Shown in pieces: positions 33,467 to 42,195 of a DNA stretch of 64,000 bases; position 1 is the stretch's first letter; each line of letters opens with the position of its first letter. Source of the stretch: Paenibacillus macerans (lineage in GTDB: Bacteria > Bacillota > Bacilli > Paenibacillales > Paenibacillaceae). The position numbers and the translations under genes were made by a program. The notes below the pieces were generated by a model. The model was not told the DNA's origin, ran no database searches, and saw nothing but the letters and a program-made list of their open reading frames with translations. The stretch lies in NCBI RefSeq assembly GCF_900454495.1, contig NZ_UGSI01000001.1:4404501-4468500 (forward strand). The letters are read 5' to 3'.

Positions 33467-35737
33467 CTAATTCCCGTCAGGTGCTGTGGAGGTTCTGAGA
33501 TACTGTCCGGTTAAAGATTCGCCGCAAGCCGCAATATCCCTGGGCACGCCTTCAAACAATACCCTGCCTCCCTCCGCTCCCGCGCCGGGGCCCAGGTCGA
33601 TGATCCAATCGGCCTGGCAGATCACTTCCGGGTGATGTTCGATGACGATCAGCGTGTTGCCCTGGTCGGCAAGGCGATTCATCACGCGGATAAGCCGGTC
33701 GACGTCCGCCAGATGCAGCCCGGTGGTCGGTTCATCCAATACGTAAATATTGCCCCGTTCCTCCAGTTCAGCCGCCAACTTGACCCGCTGCAGTTCTCCG
33801 CCCGACAAAGTGCTGAGGGGTTGTCCCAGCGCAACGTAATCGATCCCGGTTTCCCGCAGCCTTTCCAGCGCCGGCAAGATCTCTTTTTCTTGAAAAAAAG
33901 ACAGCGCCTCGGCGACGGTCATAGCCAAGATGTCGCCGATATTCCGGCCGCGCAGCAGGTAGGACAGCACTTCCTCGCTGAAGCGTCTCCCCCCGCAAGC
34001 TTCGCACACGGTCGCCACCGTATCCATAAAAGCGAAATCGGTGTAAATGGTTCCGAGCCCCTTGCAGGCCGGGCAGGCCCCTTGCGAATTAAAGCTGAAA
34101 AGCGAGGGACTGACCCGATTCGCTTTGGCGAACCGCTCCCGGATCGCATCGAATATGCCCGTAAAGGTGGCGATATTGGACCTGTTCGAAGCGCCGATCG
34201 CCCCTTGATCGACAACGATCGCTTCGGGATAAGCCTGCGCAAACGCACGGCGGATCAATGTGCTTTTGCCCGATCCGGCCACTCCGGTAACGGCGGTCAT
34301 CACCCCTGCGGGGACCCGGACGCTTACCTCTTTCAAATTGTTGAGGCTCGTGCGCGGAATTTCCAGCCATCCGGCAGGCTGCCGGACCTCGCTTTTGAAT
34401 GAAAGCCGGCGCTTCAGCAACCGGGAGGTCAGCGTATCCGCCGACATCAGCCCGCCGAGTTCTCCCTCGTAGACGATCCTTCCCCCGCCCGTTCCGGCGC
34501 CCGGCCCCATTTCCACGATATGATCGGCGATCCGGATCACGTCCGGGTCATGCTCCACGATCAGCACCGTGTTGCCTTTATCCCTTAATTGCCGCAGCAG
34601 CCGGTTGATCCGGCCGACATCGCGGGGATGCAGACCGCTGCTCGGCTCATCCAAAATATAAAGCAAATCGCTCAGGCTGTTGCCGAGTTGGCGTACCAGC
34701 TTGATCCGCTGCGATTCCCCGCCCGACAGGCTGGACGTTTCCCGGTTCAAACTCAAATACCCGAGCCCGATTTCGATCATGTCGGCCAGCCGTTTGACGA
34801 TCGCCTCGGTCACCGTGCGGACCAGCGGTTCGCGGACAGTACGCACAAAATCAATCAGCTCGCTGACCGGCATGTTCGCGCAGTCCGCAATGTTTTTGCC
34901 GTTGATTCGGCATGTCAGCACATCGGGCTTAAGTCGGCCCCCGCGGCACGCCGGGCATATCCCCTCGGACGCGATCCGTTTGATCGCATCCTTGTAAAGG
35001 GCGTTATCCCGGCCATCCTTGTCCAGGAAAGACCGTTTGATACGGGGGACGACGCCCTCGTACAGCGAAGTCGGCGGCCACTCTTTCGTCGGATTCGCCG
35101 GTTTGAACCCCGTTTTGTACAGCAGCGTATCCATTTCTTCCTCGGTGTAATCCTTTAACTTTTTGTCGTTGTCGAACAGGCCGGTGGCGGTATATCTTTT
35201 CCAGCGGAAATCGCCGGGCTGAAAGGTGGGAAACAGGATCGCTCCCTCGTTCAGCGATTTTTCCTTGTCGATCAAGCGGTCGATTAGAATCGTTTTCGCT
35301 TTGCCCAGCCCTTCGCATTCGGGGCACATCCCCTGCGGATTATTGAAGGAAAAAACGTCGGAATAGCCGACGAAAGGCTCTCCCTGCCGGGAAAACAGCA
35401 AACGCAGCAGCGCATAGATGTCCGTGGCCGTGCCGACGGTCGATCTGGCGTTGCCGCCGAGCCGCTTCTGATTGATCACAATCGATACCGGCAAATTGGT
35501 TATGCTCTCCACCTTGGGCTGCCCGTAATGGGGCAGCCGGTTGCGGATGAAGCTGGAGTAAGTTTCGTTCAGCTGCCGCTGCGATTCGGCCGCAATCGTA
35601 TCGAACACGAGCGCCGACTTGCCCGAACCGGATACGCCGGCAAACACCGTTATCCGCTTTTTGGGAATGGAGACGCAAACGTCCCGCAAATTTTTTTCTC
35701 TGGCTCCGATGACATGAATGAAATCGTCCTTGTGCAT
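33467..35737 (-). CDS. UvrA-like ABC ATPase (short UvrA paralogue)
   Basis: The 756-residue protein has two ABC ATPase modules with Walker A motifs GVSGSGKS and GVAGSGKS, signature motifs LSGGESQRIKL and LSGGELQRVKL, Walker B regions LLYILDEPSSGLHP and NIYVLDEPTTGLH, and zinc-type CxxC clusters (CPECEGLG, CPACRGG, CPACKGLG, CEACGG). It is about 200 residues shorter than housekeeping UvrA, as in UvrA2/DrrC-type paralogues linked to drug or DNA-adduct tolerance. The ATG has GAGGAGGG about 10 nt upstream; the open frame further upstream overlaps the divergent regulator and is not real. It is divergent from a WYL regulator across a 12-bp-arm palindrome. Confidence 0.9.
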   Translation of the reverse strand: MHKDDFIHVIGAREKNLRDVCVSIPKKRITVFAGVSGSGKSALVFDTIAAESQRQLNETYSSFIRNRLPHYGQPKVESITNLPVSIVINQKRLGGNARSTVGTATDIYALLRLLFSRQGEPFVGYSDVFSFNNPQGMCPECEGLGKAKTILIDRLIDKEKSLNEGAILFPTFQPGDFRWKRYTATGLFDNDKKLKDYTEEEMDTLLYKTGFKPANPTKEWPPTSLYEGVVPRIKRSFLDKDGRDNALYKDAIKRIASEGICPACRGGRLKPDVLTCRINGKNIADCANMPVSELIDFVRTVREPLVRTVTEAIVKRLADMIEIGLGYLSLNRETSSLSGGESQRIKLVRQLGNSLSDLLYILDEPSSGLHPRDVGRINRLLRQLRDKGNTVLIVEHDPDVIRIADHIVEMGPGAGTGGGRIVYEGELGGLMSADTLTSRLLKRRLSFKSEVRQPAGWLEIPRTSLNNLKEVSVRVPAGVMTAVTGVAGSGKSTLIRRAFAQAYPEAIVVDQGAIGASNRSNIATFTGIFDAIRERFAKANRVSPSLFSFNSQGACPACKGLGTIYTDFAFMDTVATVCEACGGRRFSEEVLSYLLRGRNIGDILAMTVAEALSFFQEKEILPALERLRETGIDYVALGQPLSTLSGGELQRVKLAAELEERGNIYVLDEPTTGLHLADVDRLIRVMNRLADQGNTLIVIEHHPEVICQADWIIDLGPGAGAEGGRVLFEGVPRDIAACGESLTGQYLRTSTAPDGN

Positions 35738-35783
35738 ATTTCCTTTCCCTCCTCTGAATGATTCGCTTAAAATAGAATAAATT

Positions 35784-35812
35784 AAAACCATGACAAAAAC
35801 TGTCATGGTTTT
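35784..35812. promoter_or_regulatory. Perfect palindromic operator between UvrA-like and WYL genes
   Basis: AAAACCATGACA-AAAAC-TGTCATGGTTTT has perfect 12-bp arms around a 5-bp centre. It lies 18 bp before the WYL gene and 46 bp before the UvrA-like gene, so one dimeric regulator, most likely the WYL protein, could control both. Confidence 0.75.
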
Positions 35813-35830
35813 GCAAATGGAGGAGATTGG

Positions 35831-36772
35831 ATGTCCAAGACAAGGCTGTTGTTCGACCTGATCATGTATGTGAACGCCAAGCGCAGCTTTACGGCGCAGG
35901 AGGTCGCCGACGAATTCCGGGTTTCCGTGCGGACGGCGCACCGGTATTTGAGCGAACTGAGCGAGATGGGCGTCCCGCTCTACACCGAGCCGGGCCGAAC
36001 CGGAGGGTACCGACTGCTCCGCGGCAGAATGCTGCCGCCCGTGATGTTCGACGAAGACGAAGCGTTTGCCGTTTTTTTCGCATTCCAAACGTTGAAGTAT
36101 TACCCATCGCTGCCGTTCGACATCAATGTGAAATCCGTTTCCCGCAAACTGTACGCGAACCTGGCCGATGACATGAAGCGCAAAGTGGACCGCCTGGAGG
36201 CGGTGACCGCGATTTGGAACCATAGGCGCAGCGTCGCTTCGCCGTTTTTGAAGGAAATCATCGAGGCGGCCGCGGACCGGCATGTGCTGAAAATCGGGTA
36301 TGCTTCGAAGAAGGGGGACACGGAGCGAGAGGTTGAGCCGTTAGGGATTTACGCCCACGACGGCTTCTGGTACATGCCCGCCGTCGACCGGAGCACCGCC
36401 GATATCCGCCAGTTTCGGACAGATCGCCTTTTGTTTGCCGAAGTGCTGCCGGAAACGTTCGACCCGCCGGTTAGTCTGGCCGACTGGTTGGAGCAGCTCT
36501 CCGGCCAGCCTTTGAAAACGCCGGTGCGGCTATACGTCGAGCTGACCCGGGAAGGCATGCGGCAGTGCCGCAGCCAGCCTTGGCTGGAACCGTATATCAC
36601 GGCGGCCGCTCCGGACCACGGCTATATCTATGCTGTGATCGACGAGAGCGAAGTGGAGTTCACCGCCGCGTATTTTTTCCAGTTGGGCCCTGAGGCCAAA
36701 GTGCTGGAGCCGCGCGAAATCGTCGAGCGAATCCGCGAGCGGGCGGGGGCGCTGGTCCGTCATTACGGATAA
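35831..36772 (+). CDS. HTH-WYL transcriptional regulator (YafY type)
   Basis: The 313-residue protein has an HTH_11/DeoR-like winged helix at residues 1-60 (FTAQEVADEFRVSVRTAHRYLSEL), a WYL domain at about 135-220 (LKIGYASKKGDTEREVEPLGIYAHDGFWYMPAVD) and a WCX-like C-terminal extension. WYL proteins sense ligands such as nucleic acids or small molecules and regulate genes for damage response and defence. GGAGGAG lies 6 nt upstream of the ATG. It is divergent from the UvrA-like ATPase, which is its probable target. Confidence 0.92.
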   Translation: MSKTRLLFDLIMYVNAKRSFTAQEVADEFRVSVRTAHRYLSELSEMGVPLYTEPGRTGGYRLLRGRMLPPVMFDEDEAFAVFFAFQTLKYYPSLPFDINVKSVSRKLYANLADDMKRKVDRLEAVTAIWNHRRSVASPFLKEIIEAAADRHVLKIGYASKKGDTEREVEPLGIYAHDGFWYMPAVDRSTADIRQFRTDRLLFAEVLPETFDPPVSLADWLEQLSGQPLKTPVRLYVELTREGMRQCRSQPWLEPYITAAAPDHGYIYAVIDESEVEFTAAYFFQLGPEAKVLEPREIVERIRERAGALVRHYG

Positions 36773-36799
36773 GGACGGCTAAAAGCAGATAATGAGGAT

Positions 36800-36862
36800 G
36801 AAGATGGATAAGGATGGATAAGGATGGATATCGATGGATATGGATGGATATCGATGGATGAA
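36800..36862. repeat. Short tandem repeat (GGATAW)n
   Basis: About ten imperfect copies of GGATAAGGAT/GGATATCGAT-type hexamers follow one another just after the WYL gene. It is a simple-sequence tract without coding potential. Confidence 0.75.
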
Positions 36863-37035
36863 GACGGTGAAGTCGGTAAGGCCGGTAATGGCGGGTAAAG
36901 CACTAGCGCTGCTTCAAATCTGACATCTGATATCTGACATGATAACATTTCCAACCACAAATCGAATTTTAACGGTTGCCACAACCGCTATTTGTGCCAA
37001 AAAGGTTGATTTCAACTTTTAACGGTTGCCATAGC

Positions 37036-38556
37036 ACTAGCCATGCGTAAAATCTAACATAAAACGTTAGGAATTAAAGGGAACGAAAAAGTTCAAGCAC
37101 TTTCCAGAATTTGGTCTTCCCAAGTAAAAAAAATTCTCCTAATGTGGAAGTGTGGCACACGTTATCCGTCACACTCACAAAAGGAGAAATTCCCATGGAT
37201 AACGTACCGAATTTATCGACCATTTGTCAATGCCTAAAGTTGCTGGAGCTTCAAGATTTCCGTTCACTTCTGGGCGATCACTGGGCAAAGAAGCTCTTCA
37301 CCGGCAACACCATTCAACTGCATGTCGCGGGCCAACTGCTCGGCGCCACGTCGTACGACATGATCACCGAACAACTGCAGGCGCATGTGCCGTTGCAAGC
37401 AATTACCGGGCTTTCGTCTATCAGCCCATCGACGTTGTCCCGGAAAACGAACACCCTGTGCACCGATACGCTACAAGCTGTATTTGTGAAATTGGTCCAA
37501 GCGATTCAGCATCTCCATCCGGATCGACTAGACAAACTGCCCGGTGGGAAAAAGCTATGCCTTCTGGATGCGACCGAGCTGACGCTGCCCTTGCAGCGGG
37601 CCAGTTGGGCGAATTACTCCAAAAGCAAACACGGAGTCAAAATGCATACGCGCGTGGTGGTCGCGGATCCGGCGAAACTCGTCTATCCCGACCGAATAAT
37701 CGCCAGCACCGTAGATGTAAATGAGACGGAATTGTCGCTTGAGCTCGTGACCGACCCCGAGGCCATTCACGTCATGGACCGCGGGTTCCAAAAGCATGAA
37801 CACTTTGAACGATGGGACCAGCCGGCGAACAAAATCAACTTTGTCTCCCGCATTCGCGAGAATACGCAGTTCGTCGTGACACGGGACTTCCGGATCCCCA
37901 AAGCCGATCGGAGCTTCATCGTGTCGGATCGCAAAGTACTCCTCAACAAATGCAGTCGCCGGTTGCGGCTCATCGTCTTTCGCGACGAAGAAGAGAAGGA
38001 GTATTTCCTGATTACCAATTGCTTTGAGGTCCCCGCAGTGGAAATTGCACAGATGTATAAGTATCGCTGGCTCATCGAACTGTTCTTCAAATGGATCAAG
38101 CAGCACTTGCGGATGGTGAAGGTGTTTAGCTACTCACCACAGGGCATCTGGAATCAGTTGTACTTAGTGCTCATTGCATTTGCGCTCTGCACGCTCGTTC
38201 GCCTTCAGACCGCGACCTCAAAGACTGCATGGGAGGTCCTTAAACTGATACGCATCTATGCCCATTATCCGTGGGCGGCGTTACTACAGGCGCTAGAACG
38301 AAAGCCGTCGCGCACCTCTAAGGGCAGGCAGCGCTTGCCGGCTCCCCGTGAGCCGCAACCGGTTCAAAAGAAAGTTATCGTGCGATAGGTCGAACTGCAT
38401 ATTTCCATTAAAAGGAAAACTGTGCCACTTCTCCGCGGACATTCTCCTTTTTGAATCTAAGACCGAAATAAACCTGTAAATATATTTAATTAATTACTAA
38501 AATAGTAATTGAACCATAATTTTAACTTTTCATGTCAGATTGTTTGCATGGCTAGT
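37036..38556 (+). mobile_element. Complete IS4-family insertion sequence, 1521 bp
   Basis: The ends are inverted repeats beginning ACTAGCCATGC, extended imperfectly to about 25 bp (21 matches). An exact 11-bp duplication GTTGCCATAGC flanks it at 37025-37035 and 38557-38567. Duplications of 10-12 bp are typical of the IS231-like part of the IS4 family. The target is a repeat C copy. A single intact transposase gene fills it. Confidence 0.92.
37195..38388 (+). CDS. IS4-family DDE transposase
   Basis: The 397-residue transposase carries the DDE triad in LCLLDATELTLP, AIHVMDRGF and the IS4-type Y(2)R(3)E(6)K signature YRWLIELFFKWIKQH. It has an N-terminal DUF4372-like DNA-binding region. The ATG at 37195 follows AAAGGAGAAATTCCC; an upstream in-frame GTG lacks an RBS. 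Length, frame and ends are intact, so the element may be active. Confidence 0.95.
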   Translation: MDNVPNLSTICQCLKLLELQDFRSLLGDHWAKKLFTGNTIQLHVAGQLLGATSYDMITEQLQAHVPLQAITGLSSISPSTLSRKTNTLCTDTLQAVFVKLVQAIQHLHPDRLDKLPGGKKLCLLDATELTLPLQRASWANYSKSKHGVKMHTRVVVADPAKLVYPDRIIASTVDVNETELSLELVTDPEAIHVMDRGFQKHEHFERWDQPANKINFVSRIRENTQFVVTRDFRIPKADRSFIVSDRKVLLNKCSRRLRLIVFRDEEEKEYFLITNCFEVPAVEIAQMYKYRWLIELFFKWIKQHLRMVKVFSYSPQGIWNQLYLVLIAFALCTLVRLQTATSKTAWEVLKLIRIYAHYPWAALLQALERKPSRTSKGRQRLPAPREPQPVQKKVIVR

Positions 38557-38683
38557 GTTGCCATAGCGCTTATTTCACTTAAAACCGGCTATTTCCACCT
38601 ATATTAAGGCAAATAGCGGCGTTCACAACCGTTAGAATTTGGAAAAGGCCTTTTTTCGCAAAATAGCGGCTGCCACAACCGTT

Positions 38684-39072
38684 GCTATGAACGTTTTTGT
38701 CAAGCCCTCCGTGTGAGAGGTGCCTGAGCACGTGGCGCGAGAGCAAAAATGCGAGCGACGGTCGGCACGCTGCTATCCGTGGGTTGGTACCACATGTTAT
38801 GCCTTCGTCAAGGAGAGCTCTTGCAAGCTAGAAGCGCACGTTCAGTTACTCACCTAGTGCAAACGGTTGACGCAAATTCTCTCCCGGAACCTTCGTTTGC
38901 TCCCGGGCCTCGTGCTCAGGCGTGAGCTTGTCAAGCGCTTTTCTTGACAAGCGGTTAGGTTCAAATCAACACTTTTCCTATTCCTCATTGGAAATGAGGA
39001 ACGCCTCACGGCGAGTGTGGGGGTGCAGGGGGCAACGCTCCCTGCGTCTCCCCAAAGGGGACGGAAGGGGCG
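38684..39072 (-). ncRNA. Candidate guide (bridge/seek) RNA region of the IS110-family element
   Basis: IS110 and IS1111 elements are known to encode a structured guide RNA in a non-coding flank of the recombinase gene. Here the 389-bp segment downstream of the gene is GC-rich and full of short inverted repeats (GCTTGTCAAGCGC with CTTGACAAGC; CATTGGAAATGAGG; TTCGTTTGCTCCCGGG). It contains AACGGTTG (38862-38869), the complement of the CAACCGTT target flank immediately left of the element. No protein frame is evident. RNA boundaries and strand are not determined. Confidence 0.4.
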
Positions 39073-40191
39073 TTAGTTAGCCACCGGTTGTTCCACCGTT
39101 CGAGCAACAGCCCATATGAACCCGGTTAGCTCCCTGGCCACCGCGCCTACGGCCACATTTTTGTGTTTGTTCTTTCCAAAAATGAGATGACGGTATTTGT
39201 AATGCAATCTTTCTTGCGCTTTCCACGACAACAGTTGTATATCGGCCGGCATGCCATCCAAACGCTTGGCGAGATCTCCTTTCACCGCAGGCCGATGACG
39301 GTAGCTCCAGGCGGATTCCACCAAGGATCGGCGCAAGCGCCCGTTACCGGCTTTGGTCATACTTCCGCGCCGAGTACTCAGGCCGGTTGAACTCTCACGA
39401 GGAACCAACCCTAAATACGCCATGAGTTGGGCCGGGGAGCGGAAGCGAGTAAATGAACCGATCTCAGCAGCTAGAGTGACGGCCGTCAGTAGTCCAATCC
39501 CACGCAGGGACTGAAGCACCCGAATCAGAGTTGCCTTGGAGCCGACCGTGGCTTGCTGAACCAAGGCTTTTTCCAAACGCCCCATCCGCTGCTCGATCTC
39601 ATTTAAGGTATGGAGCATCTCGTCGAAGGCTACTTGCATGGGCTCATAAGGGAATGTCAGTTGCTCCAGCCAGGAACGGTACTTCCGGGTCCAACGACGC
39701 TTTATCGTAGCCGGCGGTTCGATTTGATGGCGGAGCAGGAACTTCAATATCCGCTGGCGTGCCCGATGCGCGTCCTCTTTGGCGGCCTCCCGGGCGCGAA
39801 CCAACTCCCGCAAAGCCTCGTCTTCCCGCTCCGGGACGTAGACAGGAGTCAATTCTCCTGCACGAAACAGACGGGCAAGCTGCTCGGCGTCCCGTCGATC
39901 CGTCTTCACGTGATCGCCAGGGCGTTTGGGAATAAGCGACGGAGCAATGACAACGCAATGGGCTCCCATGGAGGTGATCCAGCGATAGGTTTCGTAACCT
40001 GTCGGACCTGCCTCATAACAAAACGATAGCGTTTCGGCCGGTCCCAGTTCTTTGATCAGCTTGCGCAGCGCCGCCGGGGTGTGAGGAATGCTCCCGTAAT
40101 AGCGAGGAGTTTCACCGCTTGCATCTGCAATAGCAACCGAAATTTTTTCTTTGGATACATCTAAACCGACGAATTTTGTGGTAGACTGCAT
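39073..40191 (-). CDS. IS110-family recombinase (DEDD transposase)
   Basis: The 372-residue protein has the N-terminal RuvC-like DEDD domain (FVGLDVSKEKISVAIAD; FCYEAGPTGYETYRW; KTDRRDAEQLARLFR), a helical middle, and the C-terminal Tnp_IS110/IS116/IS902 domain (LRGIGLLTAVTLAAEIGSFTRF, then LGLVPRESSTGLSTRRG, containing the serine-rich active region). It starts with GGAGAGCTG upstream of the ATG. The full domain set indicates an intact enzyme. Confidence 0.95.
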   Translation of the reverse strand: MQSTTKFVGLDVSKEKISVAIADASGETPRYYGSIPHTPAALRKLIKELGPAETLSFCYEAGPTGYETYRWITSMGAHCVVIAPSLIPKRPGDHVKTDRRDAEQLARLFRAGELTPVYVPEREDEALRELVRAREAAKEDAHRARQRILKFLLRHQIEPPATIKRRWTRKYRSWLEQLTFPYEPMQVAFDEMLHTLNEIEQRMGRLEKALVQQATVGSKATLIRVLQSLRGIGLLTAVTLAAEIGSFTRFRSPAQLMAYLGLVPRESSTGLSTRRGSMTKAGNGRLRRSLVESAWSYRHRPAVKGDLAKRLDGMPADIQLLSWKAQERLHYKYRHLIFGKNKHKNVAVGAVARELTGFIWAVARTVEQPVAN

Positions 40192-40508
40192 AGTATCAGC
40201 TCTCCTTTGCTATGTAGCTCTGAAATGGTTTGGTTTTCACTATCCATTTTAACCTACGAGATGTAGCAATATGGAGGGCTGTCTTTTGTTTACGTTCATC
40301 ATAGCTAGATTCCCGGCGGGCCCAAATGCCAACTCGATAACCTGAGCTTTTGCGGAAAATCTGGAGTTTCAGGGCTACAAGCTGTCTTGTTCGAAAGTTA
40401 ATGCAACGCTAGTGCTGTTAAAGACAGATAAAGGTAAATAAAGGCCGGCTCCCTGACGGGAAAACCAGCTCTTCGCGGTGAAGCTCACCCTCCCGTCGGC
40501 CCTCCCGT

Positions 40509-41741
40509 CTACCCGGAAAAAACGGCGTTGGCGGCATACCAATGGATGATCTCGTTGCCGTACAAGTACACGAACAAGGTACCGAAGGCCAGATAGGGGC
40601 CAAACGCCAACGTCTGCCCGCGCTGCCTGCGGCCCAAAGCCTGCTGCAGCAGAATCGCCACGGCGCCGGTGACAGCCGCCGCCAATAAAGCGAGGAGCAC
40701 GCCGGGGAAACCGACGGCCCAGCCGAACACGGCCAGCAGCTTGACGTCGCCCATCCCCATCCCCCGGCCGGGGGTGAGGGCACCGACAAGCAGCAGCAGG
40801 CCGCTGCCGCCAAGCGCGCCCAGCGCATGGCTCCACAGCGGGCCGCTGCCGGCCAGCGGCACGGCGGCGAGCAGCGCGGCGCCAAAGCACAGCAGGGCGC
40901 CGTTGGGGATGATTCTCGCGGTCAGGTCGGTGACCGCGATCAGCACGGCCAGGGCGGTCAGCAGCAGGCCGACCGCCCATGCGCCCGACGCACCGAAACG
41001 CAGGTGCATCAGGGCGAACATCGCCGCCGTGGCGAGGGCGGCGGCGATGTCTCCGGCCCGGCGCAGCCGGCCGGAGGGGGTGGCGCCGCCGCCGGCCACT
41101 GCCGCAGCGCTCACGCGTGCGCTTCCGCTTTCACGCACGCTGCCTCCGCTCGCGCTGCTTCCGCCCGCGACGCTTCCGCTCGCGCTGCCTCCGCCCACGC
41201 CGCTTCCGCCCGCGACGCCTCCGCTCACGCTGCCTCCACCCGCGACGCCTCCGCTCGCGCCGCTTCCGCCCGCGACGCCTCCGCTCACGCTGCCTCCACC
41301 CGCGACGCCTCCGCTCGCGCCGCTTCCGCCCGCGACGCCTCCGCTCGCGCTGCCTCCGCTCGCGCTGCTTCCGCTCGCGCCACTTCCGCTCGCGACGCCT
41401 CCGCTCACGCTGCCTCCGCTCGCGACGCTTCCACCCGCGACGCCTCCGCTCGCGCTGCCTCCACCCGCGACGCCTCCGCTCACGCTGCCTCCGCTCGCGC
41501 TGCTTCCGCTCGCGACGCCTCCGCTCACGCTGCCTCCACCCGCGACGCCTCCGCTCACGCTGCCTCCGCTCGCGCCGCCTCCGCTCGCGCTGCTTCCGCT
41601 CGCGACGATTCCGCCAGCGATGCCTCCGCCGGCGGGCAGCAAGCCCCGCCGCGCCACCAAGCGGCGCCCGAGCCGCGCCAGTCCAACGCCCGCGGCCAGC
41701 CCGGCGATAAAGTTAAGCGCCGCCAATATTATCGTTTCCAT
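40509..41741 (-). CDS. Prepilin peptidase-like A24 protein with pentapeptide-repeat insertion
   Basis: The 410-residue membrane protein has an A24 aspartic peptidase domain in its C-terminal half, with catalytic Asp272 in AVTDLTARIIPN and Asp332 in GMGMGDVKL, followed by FGPYLAFG. Instead of the cysteine-containing methylation domain of normal prepilin peptidases, residues 37-202 are about 33 Gly/Ser/Ala/Val pentapeptides. One N-terminal membrane helix (about 3-20) precedes them. It would cleave and perhaps not methylate type IV prepilins. A PilB-type ATPase gene lies 0.7 kb upstream in the same direction. The ATG follows GGGAGAGGTT; a TTG four codons earlier is possible. Confidence 0.85.
   Translation of the reverse strand: METIILAALNFIAGLAAGVGLARLGRRLVARRGLLPAGGGIAGGIVASGSSASGGGASGGSVSGGVAGGGSVSGGVASGSSASGGSVSGGVAGGGSASGGVAGGSVASGGSVSGGVASGSGASGSSASGGSASGGVAGGSGASGGVAGGGSVSGGVAGGSGASGGVAGGGSVSGGVAGGSGVGGGSASGSVAGGSSASGGSVRESGSARVSAAAVAGGGATPSGRLRRAGDIAAALATAAMFALMHLRFGASGAWAVGLLLTALAVLIAVTDLTARIIPNGALLCFGAALLAAVPLAGSGPLWSHALGALGGSGLLLLVGALTPGRGMGMGDVKLLAVFGWAVGFPGVLLALLAAAVTGAVAILLQQALGRRQRGQTLAFGPYLAFGTLFVYLYGNEIIHWYAANAVFSG
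41136..41633. repeat. 15-bp coding minisatellite in the prepilin peptidase gene
   Basis: About 33 copies of a 15-bp unit (plus strand close to CCTCCGCTCGCGCTG) follow without interruption in frame. Higher-order units of 30-60 bp recur exactly, for example around 41225-41345, which indicates recent amplification. Frames on both strands stay open through it because the unit length is a multiple of three. Confidence 0.95.
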
Positions 41742-41869
41742 AACCTCTCCCAAAACAGTGCCGTATGCGCCATGGCTGCCAGCATATTTTACTAACCCCC
41801 TAAAATAGGCTCAAACCAAAAAACGTAGCTCGTCCACACCATCATTAAATCCTCCAGTGAAAAATATAA

Positions 41870-42080
41870 GGACAAAAAATGTCTTTATTCCGGCGATATC
41901 CATCCTCTTGAGAAAAATAGAGGTAATTTATGTCGCTATTTTCTCCAATCGCTAAGAAATGCCCGCGTTCCAAACAATTCCTAGGAATATAGGGACAAAA
42001 AATGCCGCTATTGGGGATGAACATGGCTGGCTTTGGATTATAAGTACATAAAGTGCCGCTATTTTGGAAGGCCGACGCTT
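41870..42080. repeat. Dispersed intergenic repeat family A, copy 3
   Basis: The copy is collinear with 1610-1830 and 22365-22600: GGACAAAAAATGTCTTTATT, CGGCGATATCC, AAAATAGAGGTAATTTATGT, CGCTATTTTCTCCAATCGC, AAAAAATGCCGCTATTGGGG, and AAGTACATAAAGTGCCGCTA follow in order. Confidence 0.75.
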
Positions 42081-42158
42081 TGTTCGCACCAGTAGCCGCC
42101 TATCAAGCACCGATTTCTAGGTTCAGCGATTAGGCCACCACATTCGCCTGGTGTTAAC

Positions 42159-42195
42159 GGTTCGACGGTTCGACGGTTCGACGGTTCGACGGTTT
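42159..42195. repeat. Four tandem copies of GGTTCGAC
   Basis: Four exact 8-bp units and a partial fifth lie in the gap upstream of the prepilin peptidase gene and downstream of pilB. Confidence 0.9.

Larger units (their letters stand above)
38684..40306 (-). mobile_element. IS110-family insertion sequence, about 1.62 kb
   Basis: Comparison with the intact repeat C copy places the left junction after CACAACCGTT and the right junction before AGATTCCCGGCGGG. The ends carry related subterminal inverted sequences: GCTATGAACGTTTTT at the left and, reverse-complemented, GCTATGATGAACGT at the right. No target duplication beyond a possible single T is visible. The transposase is on the minus strand, leaving 389 bp of non-coding sequence downstream of it and 115 bp upstream. 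Confidence 0.85.
36965..40374. repeat. Repeat family C, second copy, split by two insertion sequences
   Basis: Joining 36965-37035, 38568-38683 and 40307-40374 restores a sequence collinear with 10871-11117: TTTTAACGGTTGCC, GTTGCCATAGC, GCTTATTTCACTTAAAACC, CACAACCGTTAGAATTTGG, AAAATAGCGGCTG, AGATTCCCGGCGGG and AAAATCTGGAG. The IS4-family element interrupts it after GTTGCCATAGC, and the IS110-family element after CACAACCGTT. Confidence 0.75.

Noticed and set aside
35738..36283. N-terminal extension of the UvrA-like protein by about 180 residues
   Set aside because: It runs antisense through the WYL regulator and the operator; the ATG at 35737 has a good RBS and matches the family start.
40669..41808. 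Long open frames on the plus strand across the prepilin peptidase (379, 322 and 243 codons)
   Set aside because: They stay open only because the 15-bp repeat unit is a multiple of three; they encode Arg- or Ala/Pro-rich nonsense with no RBS, antisense to a real A24 domain.
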